From UBA8337 sp965662725 (GTDB lineage: Bacteria > Pseudomonadota > Alphaproteobacteria > RS24): 28,876 nt of DNA. The DNA lies in contig CBFIIT010000020.1 of the NCBI GenBank assembly GCA_965662725.1, forward strand, positions 1 to 28,876, in the 5' to 3' direction. How positions within the stretch are numbered: the stretch's first letter is position 1; the number at the start of each line of letters is the position of its first letter. The notes beneath the pieces were generated by a model. The model was not told the origin of the DNA. It searched no databases and saw only the letters and a list, made by a program, of their open reading frames with translations. The translations under genes were made by a program, and so were the position numbers. Shown here piece after piece: positions 15,760-24,085 of the stretch.

Positions 15760-16224
15760 ATGATGAAATTGAAGGTCAATGGGCGCGACTACAATGTGGA
15801 TGTCGAAGAAGATATGCCGCTTTTGTGGGTTTTACGCGATGAATTGAATATTAAAGGGCCGAAATTCGGCTGCGGTATTGCCCAATGCGGCTCTTGCACT
15901 GTGCATGTAAATGGCGAGGCGGTGAAAAGCTGCTCGCTGCCGATATCAGCGGTTGATGGACCGGTAACGACAGTTGAAGGTCTCGGCACGCCGGATAATT
16001 TGCACGCCATTCAAGAGGCTTGGGTGGAAACGCAAACCGCACAATGCGGTTATTGCCAGTCCGGCCAGATTATGCGCGCTGCCGATTTGCTGATGCGCAA
16101 TAATAATCCGTCTGATGAAGAGATCGACGAGACCATGTCGAATAATTTGTGTCGCTGCGGCACTTATCCGCGTTTGCGCGCCGCCGTGAAATTGGCCGGT
16201 GCAAAAATGCGTGGGGAGGCTTAA
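15760..16224 (+). CDS. iorA: 2Fe-2S subunit of a molybdenum hydroxylase (IorA-like)
   Basis: 154 residues. It is the small electron-transfer subunit of a xanthine oxidase family enzyme resembling isoquinoline 1-oxidoreductase. A plant-type ferredoxin domain holds C38, C43, C46 and C58, and the helical second domain holds C96, C99, C131 and C133, giving the two expected 2Fe-2S clusters. GGGAG precedes two adjacent ATGs (15760, 15763); the second has better spacing. The large subunit follows after 3 bp. The name rests on subunit layout; the true substrate may be an aldehyde or another N-heterocycle. Confidence 0.92.
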   Translation: MMKLKVNGRDYNVDVEEDMPLLWVLRDELNIKGPKFGCGIAQCGSCTVHVNGEAVKSCSLPISAVDGPVTTVEGLGTPDNLHAIQEAWVETQTAQCGYCQSGQIMRAADLLMRNNNPSDEEIDETMSNNLCRCGTYPRLRAAVKLAGAKMRGEA

Positions 16225-16227
16225 TCG

Positions 16228-18558
16228 ATGAGCGAACAAGAGCAAGCAAATGAAGCAGTCGAAACGGAAACTGTAGAGGCTGTTGAAACGCAAGAAGATG
16301 CGCCGAAGAAAAAGCGCAAAATCCTCAATCGTCGTAACTTTCTTATCGGTTCAGCCGTCATTACCGGTGGTGTGGCTTTTGGTGCCTATCGCCTGACCAG
16401 TGATTATGACAATCCGCTTTTGGGTGAATTGGCTGATGGCGAAGCTGCGTTTACGCCATATATGAAAATCGACAAGGATGGCGTCGTCGCCATTACCGGC
16501 CGCGCAGAAATGGGACAAGGGGCCAATTCGGTTTTGGTTGCCATGCTGGCTGATGAGCTGGATGTCGCTTACGAAGATATTCGGGTTGAGCATGGTCCGG
16601 CCAGTTCAGCTTATTATGTTGGCAGCGCGATGCGCAGTCTGGTTGATAAACCGAATCATTTGCGCGATGAAAATACCGTGCAGGAAGAATATGGTTTGCG
16701 CTGGATTGCTAAAATTCTCGGCTTCCAAATTACCGGTGGCTCTGCAACAACCGATGATGGCTATTTCGTTATGCGTCGCACAGGCGCGGCAGCGCGCGAA
16801 GCCTTGGTGAAGGCTGCGGCCAAGCAGTGGAATGTTTCTGCCACGAGCCTCGAAACCGATAATGGCCATGTCGTCAATCCGAAAACCGGCGACAAGCTGG
16901 CTTATACGCAATTGGCAGAGGCAGCGGCACAAATCAAATTGTCGAAAGAGCCTAAGCTGAAGCCGGAAAGCGAGCATAAATACATCGGTAAATCCATGCC
17001 GCGTAACGATATGGTGCCGAAAGTGACCGGCACGGCTGAATTCGGTATGGATGTCGAATTGCCGGGCATGGTTTATGCAGCAGTGCGGGAAAACCCATAT
17101 CGCTGGCGGCCGATTAAGAGCCTTGATAGCAGCGCAGCGTTGAAAAAACGCGGCGTGCGAAAAGTCGTTCAACTCGAGCAGGGTTATGCGGTAATTGCCG
17201 ATAATAGCTGGCGTGCCATGCAAGCGCTGGATGATGTGGTCGTCGAATGGGACGATAATGTCGAATATCCGAGCGATATGGATGCGGTTTATGCTGACTT
17301 CAGCAAGGCAATGGAAACCACTGAGCCGAATATTGTCGGCAATGATGATGGCGATGCTATCGCTGCATTGGCGGCTGCGGACAAGGTGACCAAGGCCGAA
17401 TATCGCGCTTCTTATTTGGCGCATATTCAAATGGAACCGCTTAATGCGACTGCATTGTGGAATAGCGATGACAGTATTGAAATCTGGACAGGCACACAAT
17501 CGCCGTCGCCGGCGCTGGGTGCCGTATCTAATGTCACCGGCGTGCCGAAAGAAAAAATTAAGGTCAATACGGTTTTCCTCGGTGGTGGTTTCGGTCGCCG
17601 CGGTGAGGTGGACTATATGCAGACCGCAGCTTTGGTGGCGCGTGAAATGAAGGGCACACCGGTTAAGGTGCTTTATTCGCGCGAAGATGATTTCGCCCGC
17701 GATACTTATCGTCCGGCCGCATTGGCCCATCTTGAAGGCACGGTTGAGAACGGCAAAGTTACTGCCCTTAAAGGCGCGACTTCGACTTTGAGTGTTATCG
17801 GTAATTGGGGCGGGCGTATTGGTTTGCCGCTTGGAAGTGCCGATAATTCAATCATTGAAGGCATGTCCGGACAGCCCTATGCCATTCCGAATTATCAGGT
17901 GAAGGGCTATATGAGCGACAGTAAAATGCCGATCGGTGCATGGCGTTCGGTTGGCGCGTCGCAAAACAGCTTCTTCTTTGAGAGCTTTTTGGATGAGCTT
18001 GCGCATGAGCACGGGCTTGACCCGCTGGCCATGCGTCTCGATTTGGCAGCACCGTATAAGCCGGTTGTTAAATTGCTGGAAAAAGTCGGCGATATGTCAA
18101 ATTGGGGCAGCCCGCTTCCGGCCAATAAGGCGCGTGGTATTGCGCTATGTTCCAGCTTTTTCAGCTTTGTCGCTGAGGTGGTTGAAATCAGTCAAACCGA
18201 GGATGGCATTAAAGTCGATAAAGTTTATATCGCCGCCGACCCCGGTAAGGTGATTGACCGGAATAATTTTGAAGCGCAAATGACCGGCGGTGCTTTGTTT
18301 GGTCTCTCGCAGGCCATGGCCGCGGTAACCGTTTCTGATGGCAAGGTCGAGCAATCAAACTTCCATGATTATCCGATACCGCGCTTCACTCAATCGCCGG
18401 AATTTGAAGTGGCTATTTTGGAGAACCATGTTGGCGTGGGCGGTGCCGGTGAACCTGGCACGCCGCCATTCATGCCGGCGCTTGGTAATGCGATTTTTGC
18501 ATTAACCGGCAAACGTTTGCGCGATATGCCGTTTAGCGAGCATATTGATTTCGCGTAA
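16228..18558 (+). CDS. iorB: Molybdopterin-binding large subunit with Tat signal (IorB-like)
   Basis: 776 residues. It binds the molybdenum-pterin cofactor and hydroxylates its substrate with water, passing electrons to the 2Fe-2S subunit. A twin-arginine signal (NRRNFLIGSAVITGG, arginines 35-36) sends the folded complex to the periplasm; the small subunit without a signal would travel with it. Family marks are GRAEMGQGAN near 90-100, TGTQSPSPALGAV, LGGGFGRRGE and, near the end, GVGGAGEPGTPP with the likely catalytic glutamate at 742. The 34-residue acidic then lysine-rich region before the arginines is unusually long. No cytochrome or XdhC-like maturation gene is adjacent. Confidence 0.93.
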   Translation: MSEQEQANEAVETETVEAVETQEDAPKKKRKILNRRNFLIGSAVITGGVAFGAYRLTSDYDNPLLGELADGEAAFTPYMKIDKDGVVAITGRAEMGQGANSVLVAMLADELDVAYEDIRVEHGPASSAYYVGSAMRSLVDKPNHLRDENTVQEEYGLRWIAKILGFQITGGSATTDDGYFVMRRTGAAAREALVKAAAKQWNVSATSLETDNGHVVNPKTGDKLAYTQLAEAAAQIKLSKEPKLKPESEHKYIGKSMPRNDMVPKVTGTAEFGMDVELPGMVYAAVRENPYRWRPIKSLDSSAALKKRGVRKVVQLEQGYAVIADNSWRAMQALDDVVVEWDDNVEYPSDMDAVYADFSKAMETTEPNIVGNDDGDAIAALAAADKVTKAEYRASYLAHIQMEPLNATALWNSDDSIEIWTGTQSPSPALGAVSNVTGVPKEKIKVNTVFLGGGFGRRGEVDYMQTAALVAREMKGTPVKVLYSREDDFARDTYRPAALAHLEGTVENGKVTALKGATSTLSVIGNWGGRIGLPLGSADNSIIEGMSGQPYAIPNYQVKGYMSDSKMPIGAWRSVGASQNSFFFESFLDELAHEHGLDPLAMRLDLAAPYKPVVKLLEKVGDMSNWGSPLPANKARGIALCSSFFSFVAEVVEISQTEDGIKVDKVYIAADPGKVIDRNNFEAQMTGGALFGLSQAMAAVTVSDGKVEQSNFHDYPIPRFTQSPEFEVAILENHVGVGGAGEPGTPPFMPALGNAIFALTGKRLRDMPFSEHIDFA

Positions 18559-18580
18559 AATTTAAGCACGGAAAATAAAA

Positions 18581-18609
18581 GCCGGGCCTTTCTAAGGTCC
18601 GGCTTTTTT
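18581..18609. terminator. Bidirectional intrinsic terminator after iorB
   Basis: GCCGGGCC (18581-18588) pairs with GGTCCGGC (18596-18603) around a 7-nt loop, with one G-U pair. It is flanked by AAAA on the left and TTTTTT on the right, so it can end both the plus-strand iorB transcript and the converging minus-strand outer-membrane protein gene. Confidence 0.9.
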
Positions 18610-18632
18610 ACGCCTGCAATCTTTGTTGGTGT

Positions 18633-19313
18633 TTAGAAGCTGTAAGTCAGCCCCAGACGGATAAACGGCCAGAACTCGAAATCTTCCAGATCCTCATTCA
18701 CTCGCCGCTCTTCAAGCTCGACATTGGTGCGCAAATTCAAACAGGCCAGCGATAATTGCAGATTGCTAAGCGAATAATTGCAATCTTCGGTTCTGAGATT
18801 GGTTTTCGGGGCACCATATTGAATGGCCCCAATGCTCAGATTAAATCCCAAACCACCGCCGACATTGCGTCCGAGACCCAAAAGCAAATACGGCGCAGCA
18901 TCATTTTCAAAATCCACGGCACCGGTCAGATAACCGATGTCATCTGATGTATAAGTATCGTCACCAATGATAAATTCACCATCGGCATTCGGTTTGGCCG
19001 TCATGTCCAATTCCGGCGCACCGGACACATAGCCGATTTCCATATTCAGAAAGGAAAGCGGATAAAATTGCAGACCGATGCGCGGCGCTGAAATCGTCGC
19101 TTCGGCGTCAAATGTATTGCGGTCATTATCGCTAAAGCTGTCATCATAATTGAGCGTGCTATAGCTCAGCACCAAATCAAACCAGCTGTTTAAATTGCGG
19201 GTATAAGAAATTTCTGCACCCAGCGTGCCAACGCCGACAGTTATGCCGTTGCGGCCTTCAGCCATGGCAGCAGAGGGGGCCAGAAAAAATGCTAAAGCCA
19301 ATAAATAACGCAT
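18633..19313 (-). CDS. Outer-membrane beta-barrel protein
   Basis: 226 residues. A signal peptide (MRYLLALAFFLAPSAAMA, cut before EG) is followed by alternating amphipathic strands typical of a small barrel and a C-terminal strand FWPFIRLGLTYSF ending in phenylalanine, the BAM-recognition signature. GGLGFNLSIGAIQYG is another strand pair. Two cysteines (in TEDCNY and LACLN) could bond in an extracellular loop. AGGAG lies 8 nt before the ATG at 19313. I do not recognise a named family and can say nothing on the solute. Confidence 0.83.
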   Translation of the reverse strand: MRYLLALAFFLAPSAAMAEGRNGITVGVGTLGAEISYTRNLNSWFDLVLSYSTLNYDDSFSDNDRNTFDAEATISAPRIGLQFYPLSFLNMEIGYVSGAPELDMTAKPNADGEFIIGDDTYTSDDIGYLTGAVDFENDAAPYLLLGLGRNVGGGLGFNLSIGAIQYGAPKTNLRTEDCNYSLSNLQLSLACLNLRTNVELEERRVNEDLEDFEFWPFIRLGLTYSF

Positions 19314-19463
19314 CACATAAACTCCTGTTAGCTGCTCAAGCTAGCAAGTGTTGCCGATAAGGCCAATGACCGAAATATGACAGTTGCGAGCAAAAGCCGG
19401 TGATTGCCAAACCCATAGGCCGCGCCTAAACTCTCACCAGGTAAATAAAATGGCTTATATAAA

Positions 19464-19967
19464 ATGTTGATTATGATAATTGCCGGTCTCGGCGCTTTGG
19501 TTTTATTGGGTGTTTTGTTGTTGCTCTTACGGCGTCGCCAGCCGGGCCGCGCGGGCAAAACGGTTTTTGAAGAAGTTGAAAAAGCGCATCAAAAAGACCG
19601 TGTCGGGCAAATCGTTAAACAGCGCGAAGACAGTTTTTTGAGCATTGTTTATGGTCTTGCCGCTTCAATGATTGTCGCTGATGGGCGGGTTGAGCAGGCG
19701 GAAGTGGAGATGGCGGAGACGCTGGGTAAGCGGCTCATCCCTAACTTTGACCACGGGGAATTCATGAAAATCATTCGCGGCCATAAATCATTGCCGCGCT
19801 TTAATGACATGGTGGACACGGTGGCGCCGCTTTTACCGATGGAAGCAAAAATCGAAATTTTCGATTATCTGCAAGCCATTGCAACAGCAGACGGGCAAAT
19901 TTCGCCCGATGAACGCCACTATATCCACCACGTCCAAATGCGGTTTGAAATAGATAAGCTCGATTAA
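19464..19967 (+). CDS. TerB-like domain protein with N-terminal membrane helix
   Basis: 167 residues: a membrane helix (about 3-23) with a following RRRQPGR basic stretch, a short linker, then a TerB-type helical domain. Two acidic motifs, IVADGRVEQAEVEMAE and IATADGQISPDERHYIH, match the paired metal-binding repeats of TerB and DjlA-like domains. Without neighbouring ter genes a tellurite role is unlikely to be the main one. The start is uncertain: no ribosome site is visible and ATG at 19473 is an alternative. It converges on the MDR gene with 3 bp between stops. Confidence 0.82.
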   Translation: MLIMIIAGLGALVLLGVLLLLLRRRQPGRAGKTVFEEVEKAHQKDRVGQIVKQREDSFLSIVYGLAASMIVADGRVEQAEVEMAETLGKRLIPNFDHGEFMKIIRGHKSLPRFNDMVDTVAPLLPMEAKIEIFDYLQAIATADGQISPDERHYIHHVQMRFEIDKLD

Positions 19968-19970
19968 GGC

Positions 19971-21095
19971 TTACAGGCCCTTTTGCGGCTTGATGATATA
20001 TTTCTCGCCGGTTTTCTTAGGCATATAACGGCCAATATTTGCCGGATCAATCGCCTCAGCCAGTGATAAATCATCCGTGATATGGCTGGCAAAAGTGGTG
20101 GTAATCTCATTGGCAACACGGGCCTGCATTTCAGCTAATTTTTCCATGCCGAGTTTTTGCAATGTCGGTGTCAGCAGCCAACCGCCAACCCCCCAATGCA
20201 TGCCATAGCTCTGTCCCAGCGTTACCGGCCCTTGAGCCAGACGGCCATAAATATAAACCTGCTTATGACGGTCTGAGCCATATGTATTGAGGCCCGATGC
20301 ATTGCGGCTCAATGCGCGCTCCATAGAGGCCAATAGCGTATCGGCCATATCCCCGGCACCGATAGCGTCAAAGCCCAAAGTGGCGTCAGTTTCAGCCATC
20401 GCGTCAACCAATTGCGCTTGGAAATCATCATCATTTGAATTGATGATATATTTCGCGCCCAAATCTTTCAGCATGGTGGCTTGCGCCTCAGAGCGAATGA
20501 CGCAGATTAAATCAATGCTTTCTTGCTGGCACAGTTTCAAAACCATCTGTCCGAGATTGGAGGCAGCGGCGGTATGCACCATCGCTTTATGGCCCTCCAT
20601 TTTCAGCGTTTCGATAAAGCCAAGCGCGGTCAGCGGATTGACAAAAGACGAGGCGGCCTGCTCAGCCGTCGTCTCTTCTTTATGCACCAAGCACATAGCG
20701 CCCGGCGCTTTGACATATTGTTGATAGCTTTGACCGGTAACCAAAGAAACCAGCTTGCCCTCAAGATGTTTCATATTGGCGCCGGCTTCAATGACGCGGC
20801 CTGCACCTTCATTGCCGACCGGCAAGGTCTGGTCGAGACGCGCACGCATCGCTTCAACAAATTGCGCCGGCACCGGTGCAATCATTTTTTGCTCATTACC
20901 TTCAGTGACCAGCTTGCCTTGGCTGTAATCGGCAAAGCCCAAAAGCGGGAACATATCGGACGGGTTAATCGGTGCGGCTTCCATTTGCACGACCACTTCA
21001 TCATCACCGGCGCTCGGGATGTCTTGGTCGACAATGGATAAAACCAGTTCTCCATTGGCGGTTGCGGTTGAATAAATTTGGCGGTTTCCACTCAT
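19971..21095 (-). CDS. Zinc-free MDR family oxidoreductase (quinone/enoyl reductase-like)
   Basis: 374 residues of the medium-chain dehydrogenase/reductase superfamily. The N-terminal GroES-like part has AAPINPSDMFPLLGF and GNEGAGRVIEAG; NPLTALGFIE followed by VHTAAASNLGQMVLKLCQ is the cofactor-binding start in the MECR/quinone reductase branch. The cysteine and histidine ligands for catalytic or structural zinc are absent. It probably reduces an enone or enoyl thioester with NADPH. AAAGGAG precedes the ATG at 21095. It is third in a unit with a biotin carrier and a carboxylase beta subunit, starting 23 bp after the latter's stop. Confidence 0.88.
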   Translation of the reverse strand: MSGNRQIYSTATANGELVLSIVDQDIPSAGDDEVVVQMEAAPINPSDMFPLLGFADYSQGKLVTEGNEQKMIAPVPAQFVEAMRARLDQTLPVGNEGAGRVIEAGANMKHLEGKLVSLVTGQSYQQYVKAPGAMCLVHKEETTAEQAASSFVNPLTALGFIETLKMEGHKAMVHTAAASNLGQMVLKLCQQESIDLICVIRSEAQATMLKDLGAKYIINSNDDDFQAQLVDAMAETDATLGFDAIGAGDMADTLLASMERALSRNASGLNTYGSDRHKQVYIYGRLAQGPVTLGQSYGMHWGVGGWLLTPTLQKLGMEKLAEMQARVANEITTTFASHITDDLSLAEAIDPANIGRYMPKKTGEKYIIKPQKGL

Positions 21096-21118
21096 TTTCT
21101 TCTCCTTTTGAAAAATCA

Positions 21119-22690
21119 CTAAGGGCGCATGCCGGTCAGATAGGGCACGGGCGGTTCGGTTTGCATAGCAGCAACGGCTAGTCGTAACCAGCTTATCAGT
21201 TTCGGGCGGGTTTCGCGCGGGTCTATAATCTCATGCACCGATAAGCCTTCGGCGCGTGGAAAAGGCGACTGGCTGGCGGCCAGCATATCTTCCAATTCTT
21301 TTTGTCGAGCTGCCGGGTCATCAGCCGCGGCAATCTCGCGGGCAAAAGCAACCGCGACGCCGCCTTCAACCGGCAATGCGCCACTGGCGGCGCTGGGCCA
21401 ACTCAGCACATAGCCATCAGGGCCGAAATGCGCTTGCGCGGCAACGCCGAAAGCCTTCAGCACTTGCACGCTGGCCCATGGCACGCGGCTTTGCAATACG
21501 GCAGAAATTGCTGCCGTGCCATGGCGAATAGTGCCGGCTTGTTCGCTATCCGGGCCAATCATAAAACCCGGCTCATCGACAAAGCTGATAATCGGCAAAT
21601 GAAAGCTGTTACAAAAATCAACAAAGCGGCGCAATTTTTGCGCCGCTGCGGCGGTCATTGCACCGGCATAATACATGCAATCATTTCCGATAACGCCAAC
21701 GCTTTCGCCATCCATTCGCGCCAGACCGGTGATAAGGCTGGGGCCGTATTTCTTCGACATTTCAAAAAAGCTTGAGCTATCGCCCTGTTTATCAACTACA
21801 GATTCAATGATTTTTCGCATTTGAAACGGCTGCCGGCGATTGGTCGGCACAATAGAGGCGAGGCTGTCTTCGCAACGATCGACCTTGTCTTCGCATGCAA
21901 GTTTCTCAGGGTAATGCCAAGCATTATCCGGCACATAAGATAAAAAGCGTCGGATTTGGCGAAATGCATCTTCTTCGTCTTCCGCCAGATTATCAATGGC
22001 ACCGGAAGCCAAATGCACTTGCGGGCCGCCCAATTCTTCTTTGGTCATATCATGGCCCAGCGCGCGTTTGACAACTTGCGGCCCGGCAATCAGCACGGCG
22101 GCATTTTGCGTCATCACGGTAAAATGCGAGGCCACCAATCGGGCGGCAGGCAGACCGGCCACCGGCCCCATAGCGGCTGAAGCGACCGGCACGGCCGATA
22201 AGGTTTCCGCCAAGGGCACAAAGCGCGACTGGCTGAACACCGGCTCGCCCAAAGGACGACGGTTTTTCTCTTTATTGGTGCCGCCGACCGAACCGCCGCC
22301 GCCTTCGTGCAGGCGGATAAGCGGCACTTTATATTGCAGTGCCAATTGTTCGGTATAGACGCTTTTTCTTAAACCGGCCGGATTTGGCGAGCCGCCGCGC
22401 ACGGTGAAGTCTTCTCCGCCGACAATTACTTTGCGCCCGTCAATTTGGCCGAAGCCGAGAATGAAATTGGCCGGTTGAAAATCCTTCAGCTTGCCATCTT
22501 CATCATAATCAGGCACGCCGGCGCCTTCACCGACTTCATCGAAACTGTCCTTATCCAAAAGACCGGCAACCCGCTCGCGAATGGTCAGGCGACCTTTGGC
22601 GTGATGGGTGTCCACCGCCTCGGCACCGCCTTGCTGCTTGGCGAGCTTGCGGCGCGTGTGAATTTCTTCAATATCGTCGTCCCAGTTCAT
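21119..22690 (-). CDS. Acyl-CoA carboxylase, carboxyltransferase (beta) subunit
   Basis: 523 residues, the length of propionyl-, methylcrotonyl- or geranyl-CoA carboxylase beta subunits. It moves CO2 from carboxybiotin to an acyl-CoA. Two crotonase-like halves are present: the first with KGRLTIRERVAGLLDKDSF and HEGGGGSVGGTN, the second with FSMS-like SKKYGPSLITGLARMDG, IGNDCMYYAGAMTAAAAQKLRRF and FVDEPGFMIG. DEPGFMIGPDSEQAGTIRHG resembles the oxyanion region of this class. GGAAAG precedes the ATG. A biotin carrier gene lies 16 bp upstream but no biotin carboxylase is present. The acyl-CoA substrate is not determined. Confidence 0.92.
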   Translation of the reverse strand: MNWDDDIEEIHTRRKLAKQQGGAEAVDTHHAKGRLTIRERVAGLLDKDSFDEVGEGAGVPDYDEDGKLKDFQPANFILGFGQIDGRKVIVGGEDFTVRGGSPNPAGLRKSVYTEQLALQYKVPLIRLHEGGGGSVGGTNKEKNRRPLGEPVFSQSRFVPLAETLSAVPVASAAMGPVAGLPAARLVASHFTVMTQNAAVLIAGPQVVKRALGHDMTKEELGGPQVHLASGAIDNLAEDEEDAFRQIRRFLSYVPDNAWHYPEKLACEDKVDRCEDSLASIVPTNRRQPFQMRKIIESVVDKQGDSSSFFEMSKKYGPSLITGLARMDGESVGVIGNDCMYYAGAMTAAAAQKLRRFVDFCNSFHLPIISFVDEPGFMIGPDSEQAGTIRHGTAAISAVLQSRVPWASVQVLKAFGVAAQAHFGPDGYVLSWPSAASGALPVEGGVAVAFAREIAAADDPAARQKELEDMLAASQSPFPRAEGLSVHEIIDPRETRPKLISWLRLAVAAMQTEPPVPYLTGMRP

Positions 22691-22706
22691 GCGGTCTTTC
22701 CAAATC

Positions 22707-22916
22707 TCAGTCTAAAGTTGCAATCAACTGGTTTTCTGCAATCATATCGCCTTCCGCGACATGCAGTGCGGACAGTTTTCCGCTTTTGGGCGCGACAATG
22801 GGAATTTCCATTTTCATCGATTCCAATATCACAATCACATCATCGGCAGCCAAATCGGCACCGGTTTCGGCAATGATTTTCCAAACACTGCCGGCAATTT
22901 CACTTTTTACCTGCAT
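22707..22916 (-). CDS. Biotin carboxyl carrier protein (stand-alone domain)
   Basis: 69 residues forming a single biotinyl/lipoyl domain. The biotin acceptor is Lys35 in ESMKMEIP, and the flanking valine and glycine turns (EIAGSVWKIIAETGADLAADD, PKSGKLSALHVAEGDMI) form the flattened barrel. I use the ATG at 22916, with GGAGGGAATCC directly upstream; an ATG at 22931 is inferior. It is first gene of the unit with the carboxylase beta subunit and probably carries carboxybiotin to it. In most complexes this domain is fused to biotin carboxylase or sits next to its gene. Confidence 0.93.
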   Translation of the reverse strand: MQVKSEIAGSVWKIIAETGADLAADDVIVILESMKMEIPIVAPKSGKLSALHVAEGDMIAENQLIATLD

Positions 22917-23025
22917 GGATTCCCTCCGCATGAAAGCCTAGCCAATTCAATGCCTTTTAGGCAAGGGCGCTTGCTTGTAAATCACATGGCAGGCCTATAT
23001 TGTTTCAACGTCTGGAGGTGGCATC

Positions 23026-23229
23026 ATGTCCGAGAATAAGTCTCAATCCGAAAAACCTGAGGCCAAACCGAGCGAGGCGCGATTTGTGTTTATCGCGGTC
23101 AGCGTCATCGCGTTGGTTTGGTTTTGCTTGTTTATTGTGTTGCCGGCATTAACCGGAAAACCCGGTGTGGCGCAAAAAATGCAAGGCGATCTGCTTGAGG
23201 AAAGCGTTGATGTTCCGCCGCAAAACTAA
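23026..23229 (+). CDS. Small single-pass membrane protein
   Basis: 67 residues: a charged, Lys/Glu/Pro-rich N-terminus, one membrane helix (FVFIAVSVIALVWFCLFIVLPAL, about 21-43), and a short acidic tail. GGAGGTGG lies 6 nt before the ATG, which supports translation. Its last 20 nt overlap the start of the MipA/OmpV gene in another frame. I do not recognise it; the coupling suggests a link to that envelope protein. Confidence 0.75.
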   Translation: MSENKSQSEKPEAKPSEARFVFIAVSVIALVWFCLFIVLPALTGKPGVAQKMQGDLLEESVDVPPQN

Positions 23230-24085
23230 GCCGCAAGCCGCGCCAATAATCGGCATGTTATTTGCGGTTTTCGGTCTTGTGCCGCAAGCCGCTATGGCAG
23301 TGAATAGCGAGATTAAAGACCCGCTATGGGAGTTGGGCATGGTTGGCGCAGCGTTTAGCGGGCCGTCCTATCCGGCAGCCGATGATGAAACCGCCGCCTG
23401 GGGCATTTCGCCGTTTTTCGTTTATCGCGGCGATGTGTTTTCGGTCGGCGATGAGGGGGCGTTTCGCGCCTTGGCTTTTGCCGATGATAAATTTGAATTG
23501 GATGTCTCTTTAGGCGCGTCTTTGCCGGCCAATTCAAAAGATGATGCTGATCGCGCCGGTATGGAAGATCTGGATGCGCTGTTTGAAATCGGCCCGCAAT
23601 TAATCTGGCATGTCTCAGAAAATAAGGGCGAAAATTGGACCCGCTATTTTGATGTTAAATTACGCGCCCGCTCGGTCATCTCAACCGATTTGCGCAATTT
23701 TGATGAGCAGGGCTATTTATTCGAACCGGCTTTTGTTTTTGAATGGAGCTCGCGCAAGACACGCAATTTGTTTTTTCAATTCGATGTTGAGGTGCTGTTT
23801 GGCAGCGAGCGGCTGAATGAATATTTTTATAATGTCGATGCGGCTGACGTTTTGGCAGGGCGTCCTGCTTATGCGTCGGATGCCGGTTATATCGGCACTG
23901 AAATGGGGCTTGGCTTTTCCTATCCGTTTTCTGATGATTTGCGTTTGTTTATCGGAGCCGGCGTCAAGCTTTATGGCGGCGCGGCGAATGAAGACAGCCC
24001 GCTTTTTAAAGAAGATGTCGCCTATAATGGCGGCTTGGTGCTGGTCTATAATTTTTATGAAAGCGATGCCCGCGCGCCGCGCTAG
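23210..24085 (+). CDS. MipA/OmpV family outer-membrane protein
   Basis: 291 residues. A signal peptide (to about AMA at 28-30) is followed by WELGMVGAAFSGPSYPAADDETAAWGISPFFVYRGDVF, the usual MipA/OmpV opening. Repeated amphipathic strands continue to a C-terminal YNGGLVLVYNFYES strand. Members are barrel proteins; MipA in E. coli scaffolds murein synthases, others are stress porins. The ATG at 23210 follows GAGGAAAG and lies inside the upstream small gene; an earlier ATG at 23165 would put charged residues before the signal. Its TAG and the stop of lptD share the palindrome CTAG (24082-24085). Confidence 0.9.
   Translation: MFRRKTKPQAAPIIGMLFAVFGLVPQAAMAVNSEIKDPLWELGMVGAAFSGPSYPAADDETAAWGISPFFVYRGDVFSVGDEGAFRALAFADDKFELDVSLGASLPANSKDDADRAGMEDLDALFEIGPQLIWHVSENKGENWTRYFDVKLRARSVISTDLRNFDEQGYLFEPAFVFEWSSRKTRNLFFQFDVEVLFGSERLNEYFYNVDAADVLAGRPAYASDAGYIGTEMGLGFSYPFSDDLRLFIGAGVKLYGGAANEDSPLFKEDVAYNGGLVLVYNFYESDARAPR

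Noticed and set aside
16606..17730. A 374-codon open frame on the minus strand inside iorB.
   Set aside because: The plus-strand frame encodes an unmistakable molybdenum hydroxylase across the whole stretch. The antisense product is rich in Arg, His, Ile and Cys with no recognisable domain, as expected from a mirrored GC-biased third position.
19464..19967. A tellurite-resistance determinant.
   Set aside because: Only a TerB-like domain is present, attached to a membrane helix, with no TerC, TerD or TerE nearby. The domain is widespread outside tellurite resistance.
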